DNA from: UMGS1958 sp045542415
GTDB lineage: Bacteria > Bacillota > Clostridia > UBA1381
Assembly: GCA_045542415.1 (NCBI GenBank)
Contig: JAZQKZ010000070.1
Location: forward strand, 124,001-188,000
Length of the DNA: 64,000 nucleotides
Reading direction: 5' to 3'
Position 1 is the stretch's first letter. Every line of letters starts with the position of its first letter. The notes beneath the pieces are model-generated. The model saw only the letters and a list, made by a program, of their open reading frames with translations. It had not been told where the DNA came from and ran no database searches. Shown here in pieces: positions 1-7,608 of the stretch. Both the position numbers and the translations under genes were made by a program.

Positions 1-1040
1 CCTGCAAGCATTATAATTGCCGAAAACAAATAGGATATCATCTGCGGTGCAAAAAGATCCATTTTACTTATGAGACTTCTGGTTTCGCTCGTAAACTCAT
101 TCCACATATTCGAAATACCCTTACCGAAATAACATGAGGTATGAAGCCAGAATTTTTGCTGATATTCCATAAAACTGAAGCAACTGCCTGTATAATAATA
201 GTTTATCAGAAGATACATTATAACTCCGCACGGTATAATAATTACCCATGTACCTTGCTTTATACAGCTTATAAACCATTTCCTATACCGCTTTTCTATG
301 AAATATTGTGCGTTGCTTTCTGCAAGCTCCATAATATAAGGTATTATAATAAGCACTCCTGCAATTCTTGACATTGCCGCCAAAAAGCCTGCCACCGCCG
401 CCAATATCCATCTTTTCTTTTTTATAAAATACCACGACAAAACCGTTGTAAGTAAAAACACGCTTTCGCTCATCATTGCACCAAGAAAAAACGAAAACGG
501 TGCTATTGAAATATATATACATGTCAGCTTTGCAATTTTCTTCCCATAGTCATGCGCTACCATAGCATATAAAAAAGGCATTGCCGCACTGTATGCAAAG
601 GTTGATACAACAAGACACGCAGCCTTTGTATTTGGTATAAGCACGCAAAATGCACGCACAAGCCAGGGATAGAGTGGAAAAAACGCACAGTTAAGCGGTT
701 CACCGTCCTCAAGCATGCCGTCATAGCCTGATTCTGCTATAGATATATATCTTGGTGCATCCCATCTGTTCCATGCATTAAAGAAAAAATCCCATGAAAT
801 ATTTCCCGGACGCTGCATGAGAATAGATGAGCCCAGACCTATTACATACATAACCACTCTAAACATCATTGCAAGCAGAACTATCATAAGCATTTCTTCT
901 GCCCTCACGGCTTCACCGCATCTTTCAGTAATAGTATTAATTTTATTTCCCGGATTTATCCCAAGCACGGGAAGAAATTTTAAAATTGCTACTCCTATTA
1001 CGCCCCAGATCAATGTACTGAATAAAATATTAATCAACAT
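1..1040 (-). CDS. Gpi18-like membrane mannosyltransferase (3' end cut by window edge)
   Basis: The frame is open from an ATG at 1040 to the left edge, at least 346 residues without a stop. Many hydrophobic segments mark a polytopic membrane protein. Residues 88-106 contain W-N-R-W-D-A-P-R-Y and I-A-E-S-G-Y, and residues 121-125 read FPLYP. That combination is the hallmark of the PIG-V/Gpi18 family of lipid-linked-sugar mannosyltransferases, which has bacterial members (COG5542 type). A GGGAGGG ribosome binding site lies just upstream and a TTGACT/N17/TAAAAT promoter lies at 1072-1100. It probably transfers a sugar from a polyprenyl donor to an extracytoplasmic acceptor; the acceptor cannot be inferred. 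The stop codon lies outside the window. Confidence 0.8.
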   Translation of the reverse strand, partial: MLINILFSTLIWGVIGVAILKFLPVLGINPGNKINTITERCGEAVRAEEMLMIVLLAMMFRVVMYVIGLGSSILMQRPGNISWDFFFNAWNRWDAPRYISIAESGYDGMLEDGEPLNCAFFPLYPWLVRAFCVLIPNTKAACLVVSTFAYSAAMPFLYAMVAHDYGKKIAKLTCIYISIAPFSFFLGAMMSESVFLLTTVLSWYFIKKKRWILAAVAGFLAAMSRIAGVLIIIPYIMELAESNAQYFIEKRYRKWFISCIKQGTWVIIIPCGVIMYLLINYYYTGSCFSFMEYQQKFWLHTSCYFGKGISNMWNEFTSETRSLISKMDLFAPQMISYLFSAIIMLA

Positions 1041-1071
1041 AGATTTCCCTCCCCATATAATCTATATGTTA

Positions 1072-1100
1072 ATTTTACCACATGCATCTTATTTAGTCAA
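1072..1100 (-). promoter_or_regulatory. Promoter of the mannosyltransferase gene
   Basis: On the minus strand there is TTGACT, a 17-nt spacer and TAAAAT, ending about 32 nt before the ATG at 1040. This is a good sigma-A match seen by eye. Confidence 0.65.
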
Positions 1101-1121
1101 GTATTAGACGTAAATAAGTAA

Positions 1122-1156
1122 ATACGCATCGGCTGACAGCTTCAACCGATGCGTAT
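1122..1156 (-). terminator. Hairpin terminator after ligA
   Basis: A perfect 11-bp stem (ATACGCATCGG with CCGATGCGTAT) and a 13-nt loop starts just after the ligA stop codon. The following minus-strand sequence is T-rich but interrupted, so termination may be moderate. Confidence 0.65.
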
Positions 1157-1159
1157 GCT

Positions 1160-3136
1160 TTACTGTATCATATTTTCAAATTCTTCTTCGGATATAACAG
1201 TTACTCCGAGCTTATTTGCCTTATCAAGCTTGCTACCTGCTTCTTCACCTGCAAGAACATAGGTTGTTTTTTTCGACACACTTGATGAGGTCTTTCCACC
1301 CATGCTTTCAATAATAGCCGCTGCCTCGCTGCGTTTATATTTCGCAAGCGTTCCGGTCAAAACAAATGTCATACCCTCGAACGGCTTATCCCCTCCGTTA
1401 TCAGATACCTCTTCAACACAGCGAACCCCCGCTTTTTCTAACCGATCTATAAATACCAGATTTTGCTCCTGACTAAAGAATTCAACCACAGACTCTGCCA
1501 TGATATTGCCTATATCATCAATCTGAGTAAGCTCGTCAAGTGATGAGTTCTTTAACTCATCAAGAGTCTTATATCTCTTAGCCAGTACCTTTGCCGCCTT
1601 TTCACCTATATGACGGATTCCAAACGCATTAATCAGTCGGTGAAGCGGATTAGTTTTTGATTTCTCAAGAGAATTAATCAGATTCTGTGCCGATTTCTCG
1701 CCCATCTTATCCATCTGAGCAATATCCTCCGGCTTTATATAATATAAATCTGCCGCTGTCTCTATCATTCCTCTCTCAAGCATCTGCTCAATAATTGACG
1801 GACCGAGACCGTCTATATCCATTGCACCTCTTGAAACAAAGTGAACTATATTTCTGTATCGCTGTGCAGGGCAGCTTACACCCGTACATCTGCAGGCTGC
1901 CTCTCCCTCTTCACGCACTACAGTACCGCCGCATTCGGGACATGTATCCGGCATTTTAAACTCAATCTCGTCACCTGTTCTGTTCTCCTTTATAACCTCA
2001 ACAACTGCCGGTATTATGTCGCCTGCCTTTTCTATTACTACAGTATCTCCGATTCTTATATCCTTTTCCTTTATATAATCCTCATTATGCAGTGTTGCCC
2101 TTGACACATTTGAACCTGCGATATGCACTGTATCAAGGATCGCAAGAGGTGTCAGAACACCCGTTCTGCCTATCTGCAGTCTGATGTCCCTTATAACTGT
2201 TGTCTGCTTCTCTGCCGGATATTTATATGCAATTGCCCATTTAGGAAACTTGGTGGTTACTCCAAGTAATGCCCGACTCTCAAAATCGTTAACCTTTACA
2301 ACTGCTCCGTCTATATCAAAGTAAAGATTGCCTCGCTCTTCTCCGATTGCATTAATTTCATCAATAACCTCTTCTATAGAAGAATAAGCCTTTTCATTTA
2401 ATATAGTTTTGAAACCCTGCGCTTTGAGAAAACGCAGTCCGTCAACATGAGTGTTTATTTCATAACCCTCTATCTGCTGAATGTTAAATACAAATATATC
2501 AAGCCCACGCTTTGCCGCAATTTTCGGATCCAACTGACGCAACGAACCCGCCGCCGCATTTCTCGGATTCGCAAACAGTGGCAAATCCTGTGCTTCAAGT
2601 CCTGCATTTATTTTGTCGAATGCATTTCTCGAAATAAATACTTCGCCCCTCACCTCAAGATACGGTATTTTATCCTTTAATTGCAGAGGGATACTTCGTA
2701 TAGTTCGGATATTTTCTGTCACATCCTCGCCTACACTTCCGTCGCCTCTGGTTGAACCACGCATAAATTCACCGTTAACATATTCCAGAGAAACCGATAA
2801 TCCGTCAATCTTATGCTCCACAACATATTCAGGCTTTTTTATCACTTCTCGGACACGTCTGTCAAAATCTCTGATTTCATCCGCTGAAAAAGCTTTTTGC
2901 AGGCTTTGCATCTCTACCTTATGCTCTACCTGAGCAAATGCACTCACCGCTTCGCCGCCGACTCTAACAGTCGGCGAATTAGGCTTTTTAAATTCGGGAT
3001 ATTTTTCTTCAAGCTCTTCAAGCTCACGAAGCTTTGCATCAAATTCAAAATCGGAGATTTCCGGTGCATCCTCCACATAATATTTGTAATTATGGTAATT
3101 CAAAAAGTCTGTAAGCTCTTGTATTCGTTTCTCCAT
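1160..3136 (-). CDS. ligA: NAD-dependent DNA ligase LigA
   Basis: Seals nicks in duplex DNA using NAD+, in replication and repair. The protein is 658 residues, normal for the family (about 670). The N-terminal NAD-binding Ia region (HNYKYYVEDAPEISD) is followed by the adenylation motif KIDG with the nucleophile Lys109. Next come an OB fold, a four-cysteine zinc finger (CPECGG...CTGVSC), helix-hairpin-helix repeats and a C-terminal BRCT domain from about residue 580. I chose the ATG at 3136 because AAGGAAGG lies just upstream and the family begins there. The frame is open to 3208, but that would overlap yunB. It lies 16 nt downstream of yunB and is probably co-transcribed with it. Confidence 0.97.
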   Translation of the reverse strand: MEKRIQELTDFLNYHNYKYYVEDAPEISDFEFDAKLRELEELEEKYPEFKKPNSPTVRVGGEAVSAFAQVEHKVEMQSLQKAFSADEIRDFDRRVREVIKKPEYVVEHKIDGLSVSLEYVNGEFMRGSTRGDGSVGEDVTENIRTIRSIPLQLKDKIPYLEVRGEVFISRNAFDKINAGLEAQDLPLFANPRNAAAGSLRQLDPKIAAKRGLDIFVFNIQQIEGYEINTHVDGLRFLKAQGFKTILNEKAYSSIEEVIDEINAIGEERGNLYFDIDGAVVKVNDFESRALLGVTTKFPKWAIAYKYPAEKQTTVIRDIRLQIGRTGVLTPLAILDTVHIAGSNVSRATLHNEDYIKEKDIRIGDTVVIEKAGDIIPAVVEVIKENRTGDEIEFKMPDTCPECGGTVVREEGEAACRCTGVSCPAQRYRNIVHFVSRGAMDIDGLGPSIIEQMLERGMIETAADLYYIKPEDIAQMDKMGEKSAQNLINSLEKSKTNPLHRLINAFGIRHIGEKAAKVLAKRYKTLDELKNSSLDELTQIDDIGNIMAESVVEFFSQEQNLVFIDRLEKAGVRCVEEVSDNGGDKPFEGMTFVLTGTLAKYKRSEAAAIIESMGGKTSSSVSKKTTYVLAGEEAGSKLDKANKLGVTVISEEEFENMIQ

Positions 3137-3152
3137 TATATTTCCTTCCTTA

Positions 3153-3794
3153 CTAATTGATTGCCGCATCTGTTCCTGCCAGATTTCCGTAATATTGCGG
3201 CACGTCACCGTTTATTACTGAGTTTATAAGCGGAACCTGTGTTACTATCGTTTCCTTTTTATGTAATAAAAAACCGCTGTATATTACCTGTACCTTTATA
3301 ATCATATCAAATTTATGCCTTGTCTGGTTTATTCCCGTCGAAATAAAGCTTTCATCATACTCCGCATCTACCAGCGTCATCGGAACCACCTTTACGGGAA
3401 TACTCATTCCCATTCCGTTTAATACAGGAAAATCAACCACGCTCATCAACGGAATATGTATGTATCCGTCTTTTATGGCATTAAGCTCATCCTGAACATT
3501 TATTACTGCGGCAGCCTTAATCTGATTCATTTCTGTCGTATCGGCACTCATGGATGCTACTTTTCCCTCAGAGCTTTCTTTTATCCGTGAAAATCCGTCA
3601 TAATTTTCAAACGCATTATATACAGCCTTATTTACTCTGTCTGTTACTATGGTATTGGCATGGCATGAGAGCTGAGTATAGAATGCAGGCTCAAGCCTTT
3701 TGAGAATGGAAAATATTAAAAGTAATATAATAACAGCCACTATAGCAATTCTTATTCTATAGTGTCTTTTCCTGTATGACAATCCGATACGCAC
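3153..3794 (-). CDS. yunB: Sporulation protein YunB
   Basis: About 213 residues: one N-terminal membrane anchor (roughly residues 13-31, basic before it) and an extracytoplasmic domain containing a central segment like IPLMSVVDFPVLNGMG. This matches the YunB family, made under sigma-E in Bacillus subtilis; its molecular role is unknown. I prefer a GTG start at 3794 because GGGGTGA sits 5 nt upstream. A GTG at 3803 in the same frame has no good ribosome binding site. The Shine-Dalgarno sequence is inside a hairpin (3795-3833), so translation could be affected by RNA folding. Next in line is ligA, 16 nt away. Confidence 0.85.
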   Translation of the reverse strand: MRIGLSYRKRHYRIRIAIVAVIILLLIFSILKRLEPAFYTQLSCHANTIVTDRVNKAVYNAFENYDGFSRIKESSEGKVASMSADTTEMNQIKAAAVINVQDELNAIKDGYIHIPLMSVVDFPVLNGMGMSIPVKVVPMTLVDAEYDESFISTGINQTRHKFDMIIKVQVIYSGFLLHKKETIVTQVPLINSVINGDVPQYYGNLAGTDAAIN

Positions 3795-3833
3795 AAAAAT
3801 CACCCCATGATATATTATGCACAGGTGATTTTT
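3795..3833 (-). terminator. Hairpin overlapping the yunB ribosome binding site
   Basis: AAAAATCACC (3795-3804) pairs perfectly with GGTGATTTTT (3824-3833), 19 nt apart, between the small protein gene and yunB. On the minus strand it ends in a short T run, so it could be a terminator for the small gene. The yunB Shine-Dalgarno GGGGTGA is part of the stem. Confidence 0.55.
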
Positions 3834-3836
3834 TTG

Positions 3837-4010
3837 TTATTGCACTATTTCATATGCAAGCATTTCATAATGCAGCTTTGTTCCCACATCCACTCCGGGC
3901 GGAAGCAATGCCATCGCTATGAATAAATCCTCATCACATTCCGCATCCGTTCTGTGCAAATATGCATAGTCACCCTCAATCTTTGCAATTATATAATCCT
4001 TCGGTTCCAT
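3837..4010 (-). CDS. Small conserved-looking protein, 57 residues (DUF3006-like)
   Basis: An ATG at 4010 preceded by AAGGAGA opens a 57-residue frame ending at a TAA at 3837. The sequence contains IEGDYAYL near the start and LLPPGVDVGTKL in the second half. This layout resembles DUF3006-type small proteins (EGD...LP.GV..GD.L), but the assignment is from memory and uncertain. It is acidic and has no membrane segment or signal peptide. A good promoter lies at 4040-4068. Cysteine 25 is the only cysteine. Function unknown. Confidence 0.7.
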   Translation of the reverse strand: MEPKDYIIAKIEGDYAYLHRTDAECDEDLFIAMALLPPGVDVGTKLHYEMLAYEIVQ

Positions 4011-4039
4011 GTCTGTCTCCTTCTTTCATTAATGATAAC

Positions 4040-4068
4040 ATTATATCATATTTCCGTTTGATTTGCAA
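4040..4068 (-). promoter_or_regulatory. Promoter of the 57-residue protein gene
   Basis: Minus strand TTGCAA, 17-nt spacer, TATAAT, about 30 nt before the ATG at 4010. It may also feed yunB and ligA. Confidence 0.65.
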
Positions 4069-4076
4069 TATATGAA

Positions 4077-4110
4077 AACAAAAAAGGAGATACCGTCACG
4101 GCAACTCCTT
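4077..4110 (-). terminator. Terminator of the marR-type gene
   Basis: On the minus strand AAGGAGTTGCCGT pairs with ACGGTATCTCCTT (a G-U and a mismatch tolerated) and is followed by TTTTTGTTTT. Confidence 0.8.
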
Positions 4111-4115
4111 GTAAG

Positions 4116-4550
4116 TTATTTATCCGACAATTCATTCATAATCTTTTCAATGCACTGACTGAATACTATAAACTCCGCCTCGGATAGTATATTTTTGATT
4201 GAATAATCTACACTATCCCAATATTTCTTTAACTGATCCATCATTTTATATGACATTTCTGCCAGAACTATAAGCCTGAGCCTTGCATCATATTCTACTC
4301 TTTCACGACTTATCCACTTGTTTTTTTCCAAAGTGTTAAGCATACTTGTGACTGATGACCCTTTTATGTTAAATTCCTTTTCTATATCCTTTTGAAATAC
4401 AGGCTTTCCCTCTTCATACATACGGGCAACAAACATAAGTATCTTCATCTGCGATGCAGTAATATTAACATCCCAGTCATAATTGTTAAATACTTTCTGC
4501 ATACGGGTGCTAAGATGATGAAGCATATTGCTTATCGATACTTCTGCCAT
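4116..4550 (-). CDS. MarR-family transcriptional regulator
   Basis: A 144-residue winged-helix repressor of the MarR family. The core runs ITASQMKILMFVARM, then FQKDIEKEFNIKGSSVTSMLNTLEKN (recognition helix region), then the wing with WISRERVEYDARLRLIVL. An ATG at 4550 is preferred because AGGAG lies 8 nt upstream; GTG and ATG codons at 4559 and 4556 are too close to it. It is divergent from the RND efflux operon, a classic arrangement in which the regulator controls both itself and the pump. A palindrome overlaps its own promoter (4592-4625), which supports autoregulation. The ligand is unknown. It has its own terminator. Confidence 0.92.
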   Translation of the reverse strand: MAEVSISNMLHHLSTRMQKVFNNYDWDVNITASQMKILMFVARMYEEGKPVFQKDIEKEFNIKGSSVTSMLNTLEKNKWISRERVEYDARLRLIVLAEMSYKMMDQLKKYWDSVDYSIKNILSEAEFIVFSQCIEKIMNELSDK

Positions 4551-4589
4551 TTTCATCACTCCTGTATAATAGTTTCAATTTCTAATAAA

Positions 4590-4625
4590 ATCATACACCA
4601 AAAATAACCATTTGTCAAGTGTATG
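4590..4625 (-). promoter_or_regulatory. marR-type promoter with overlapping palindromic operator candidate
   Basis: Minus strand TTGACA (4613-4618), 17-nt spacer, TATGAT (4590-4595). Inverted repeat CATACAC (4592-4598) and GTGTATG (4619-4625) brackets the promoter and overlaps the -10 element, so a bound repressor would block RNA polymerase. Confidence 0.65.
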
Positions 4626-4712
4626 CAATATAAAAAATAACTGTTTTTTTATCAATTTTTACACAACATTTTGCAGGATTTGTTAAATAAATGTGAACTT
4701 TTAAAATAGTAA

Positions 4713-4741
4713 TTGACACATGAAAAATATTGGTTTATAAT
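4713..4741 (+). promoter_or_regulatory. Promoter of the RND efflux operon
   Basis: A perfect consensus: TTGACA, exactly 17 nt, TATAAT. The 5' leader that follows carries an inverted repeat, TTCTAAGT (4759-4766) and ACTTAGAA (4786-4793). This is either a hairpin or a second operator. Confidence 0.8.
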
Positions 4742-4841
4742 GTAAAATGAGGTTTTTGTTCTAAGTTATTTTATTATCAAAAAATACTTAGAATATCTAA
4801 CCTTTTTATACTAAAATAAATGACATCGGAGGAGTAAAACA

Positions 4842-6035
4842 ATGTCGTCAATCAAAAAACACATCGTTCTTGCCGTGTTGATTGCGGGAATTTCAGTATC
4901 TTCTGTGGCAACTGTGCCTGTTTATGCAGAAACCGCAAATACATCGTCTCAGACAACTGCACAGACATCAACCGCACAAGTTTTTACTATAGATAAAGCA
5001 ATTGAATATGCAAAAGCCAACAGCAAGACACTTGCTGCATGCAAATCTGCCGAGGATTATCAAAAGTATTATCAGGATGAAGCACGTCTTACATTTAAAA
5101 ATACAAAAAAAGCTGTTAATTCAGCTTATTCAACCGGACTCAGTGATATAAACACTTCCCTTGTTGCCAACGGATTTGTATATCGAAGTGCTAAAATGGC
5201 GTACCGTGTTGCAAGAAGAAATACAATAAGCCAGGAATATTTGCTTGAAGCGTATGTTAATGCTTCTTTCTACGGCTATCTTGCTTTTGCCGAAACCGAA
5301 GACATTCTGAAGGATGCTCTGAAGCTTGCTCAGAATAATTATGACGCTGCCAAGCTCAGATATGAGGGCGGTATTATATCTGAAATCGATCTTATGAACT
5401 TCGAGTATGCATTATCGAAGGCTACATATGACCTTAGCGACATTTCACGACAAAAGGATGTAAAAATGCTTGAATTCAAGTCACTCATCAACTATCCTTT
5501 TGATCAGGAGCTTATTATTTCAGGAGAATTCACAAGACAGCCCATGTCTGATGTCCCCCTTGCGACTGCTCTTGAGAGATCAAAGAACTCCATTACCCGT
5601 GCCAACACTGAAGATACATATGCACTTGCAAAGGATAAGCGTGAAAGATATCACCGCTTCTACTCAAGCAATCAGGCGGCATGGCACAGTGCAGCTGCTG
5701 AATTTGCGACAGCTGAGCTTAATTACAATAACGCACTTGAGAAGGAAGTTATAGATATAACAACAAATTATAACACTATGCTCAAAAGCTATGAGGAGCT
5801 TGATTTATGCGATAAAAACCTCGCAATGGCAGCAAAGTCTCTGGATGCGGCAAAGCTTCAATATGATTCAGGAATAATAACCGCTGCCCAATATATCTCG
5901 GCTACACAGATATACAGTTCTGCAAAGCAGTCTGTAACCCTTGCTGAAGTATCTGCATACATGGCAAAGGTCGATTATGAAAAATTATTTGACTGTGTAA
6001 ATACTGTTTTTGAGGAGGATGACCCGTTATTATGA
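4842..6035 (+). CDS. TolC-like efflux protein lacking the barrel segments
   Basis: A 397-residue protein with a signal peptide (about 1-29, ending VYA). It carries two copies of the outer membrane efflux protein (TolC/OEP) helical repeat. The first is around residues 155-200 (NNYDAAKLRYEGGIISEIDL). The second is around 328-372 (LDAAKLQYDSGIITAAQYIS). Known TolC proteins carry a beta-strand pair before each repeat. The corresponding stretches here, about 85-130 and 250-300, are short, helical-looking and rich in Ala, Lys and Tyr. The sequence therefore looks like the tunnel part without a barrel. It starts with GGAGGAG 7 nt before the ATG and overlaps the adaptor gene by ATGA. It probably forms an extracellular extension of the RND pump; that is inference. 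Confidence 0.85.
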   Translation: MSSIKKHIVLAVLIAGISVSSVATVPVYAETANTSSQTTAQTSTAQVFTIDKAIEYAKANSKTLAACKSAEDYQKYYQDEARLTFKNTKKAVNSAYSTGLSDINTSLVANGFVYRSAKMAYRVARRNTISQEYLLEAYVNASFYGYLAFAETEDILKDALKLAQNNYDAAKLRYEGGIISEIDLMNFEYALSKATYDLSDISRQKDVKMLEFKSLINYPFDQELIISGEFTRQPMSDVPLATALERSKNSITRANTEDTYALAKDKRERYHRFYSSNQAAWHSAAAEFATAELNYNNALEKEVIDITTNYNTMLKSYEELDLCDKNLAMAAKSLDAAKLQYDSGIITAAQYISATQIYSSAKQSVTLAEVSAYMAKVDYEKLFDCVNTVFEEDDPLL

Positions 6036-7588
6036 TTAAAAACCGAGTAATTACAGCAATACTTACTGCCTCTCTCCTGCTTTCAGTTGCAGGCTGCGGC
6101 AAGAAAACGGAGGAAGCGGAACCGACTGTTGATGCTATCAACGTTACCGTTCAGACTGTGGGAACTGAATATCTTGAAAACACGGTTAAATATACCGGTG
6201 AGCTTAAGGCCGCTGAAACAACCTCAATCTCGGCAAAGGTAGGTGCAAGAATAATTGCAATCAATGTGAATGAAGGCGATTATGTCAATGCAGGCGATGT
6301 ACTCGCTGAGCTTGACCCCACTGATTTACAGAATGCCTACAACAGTGCACTTGCCGGCTATAACAGTGCATATGCAAGCTACAATTCAGTAACAACCTCT
6401 GCTACAAAGCAGGCAACCACCAATGCTAAAAACAATCTGGATGCGGCACAGCTTGCATACGACCAGGCACTTTCAAATTATAACCGAGAAAAAGAGCTTT
6501 ATGACAGTGGCTCGGCAGTTAAGCTTGCTGAACAGACATATAACGATGCTGTTGCACGCTATAACCGTGAAAAGGAGCTTTATGATAACGACACCGCATT
6601 GGTTGCCGCACGAAATGCCGTAACTAATGCACAAACTGTTTTTGATAATACTCAGGCATTATTCGACATTGGTGCTGCTTCACAGCTTGAGCTTGACACC
6701 GCAAGAACCAACCTCGAAAATTCAAAGGCAAATCTTGCTACTATTTCTTCACAGCGACAGACATCGCTTGATTCGGCTTACTCCGCTATGATAAACGCCG
6801 GTGAAAACCTCAGAATAACAAAGCTCAACGAATCCGCCAAGCTTGATGCCGCAAAGAACACTCTTGACAATGCTACAAATGCTTTAAATACAGCAAAGGA
6901 AAATATCGGACTCACAGAGATTTCAAATAAGAGCAGTATTGAAACAGCCAATGCCGCACTTGAAAATGCACGCACAGCACTCAATACCGCAACAAATAAT
7001 CTCAACAACACAAAAATCAGAGCGCTTTCATCGGGCTACGTTGCCTCAAGCACAGCGATTCTCGGTCAGATGACAACTCCGGGTGTTGAGATATTCTCAA
7101 TCAAGAACACAAATTCTTTAATAGCAGAAATAGAGGTTACAGAGTCTGTTATCCCCTACATACATCAGGGTACAAATGCTATCGTTAACATAGCATCCGC
7201 CGGTATCGAAAATGTAAACGGAATAGTTACCCTTGTTAATCCTACAAAGAATGCACGTTCCGGAATGTACACCGTTCAGGTTGATATCGCAAACACCGAC
7301 GGAAAGCTTAATGTGGGTATGTTTGCTGACGTTATTCTTTCTGTTCAGGAGGCTCCGGAGGCAATCGCTGTTCCTAATGATGCTATTATGCAGGAGGGTG
7401 ACGGATATTACCTTTACACTGCATCGGCTGACGGTACCACAGCACAGAAAAACAAGGTGACAATCGGTATTGAATCTGATGAAAAGACTGAAATTCTTTC
7501 AGGTGTAAATATTGGAGACAGAATTATTGTATCAGGTCAGGATTACTTATCTGACGAAAACACAGCTATTAATATTGTAACTGAATAA
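6032..7588 (+). CDS. RND efflux adaptor lipoprotein with very long coiled coil
   Basis: A 518-residue HlyD/AcrA-type adaptor that couples the RND pump to the TolC-like protein. A lipobox VAGC with Cys22 predicts a lipid anchor on the outer face of the membrane. The first lipoyl half is around residues 65-97 (VGARIIAINVNEGDYVNAGD). Residues about 97-327 form a coiled-coil hairpin with repeated NYNREKELYD blocks. The second lipoyl half and beta-barrel domain follow (TKIRALSSGYVASS, then SLIAEIEVTESVIPYI), ending in a membrane-proximal domain. Typical AcrA or MexA hairpins have about 30 residues per arm; here each arm is roughly 115. The ATG overlaps the upstream stop codon, so the two are translationally coupled. 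Confidence 0.93.
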   Translation: MIKNRVITAILTASLLLSVAGCGKKTEEAEPTVDAINVTVQTVGTEYLENTVKYTGELKAAETTSISAKVGARIIAINVNEGDYVNAGDVLAELDPTDLQNAYNSALAGYNSAYASYNSVTTSATKQATTNAKNNLDAAQLAYDQALSNYNREKELYDSGSAVKLAEQTYNDAVARYNREKELYDNDTALVAARNAVTNAQTVFDNTQALFDIGAASQLELDTARTNLENSKANLATISSQRQTSLDSAYSAMINAGENLRITKLNESAKLDAAKNTLDNATNALNTAKENIGLTEISNKSSIETANAALENARTALNTATNNLNNTKIRALSSGYVASSTAILGQMTTPGVEIFSIKNTNSLIAEIEVTESVIPYIHQGTNAIVNIASAGIENVNGIVTLVNPTKNARSGMYTVQVDIANTDGKLNVGMFADVILSVQEAPEAIAVPNDAIMQEGDGYYLYTASADGTTAQKNKVTIGIESDEKTEILSGVNIGDRIIVSGQDYLSDENTAINIVTE

Positions 7589-7608
7589 TTTGAAAGGACG
7601 TTTATATA

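Noticed and set aside
141..522. Short open frames on both strands (76 and 79 residues) in the first 500 bp
   Set aside because: They overlap, out of frame, the continuous minus-strand mannosyltransferase frame with clear family motifs.
3137..3208. Upstream extension of ligA (24 extra residues)
   Set aside because: It overlaps yunB, and the internal ATG has a strong ribosome binding site and the family start.
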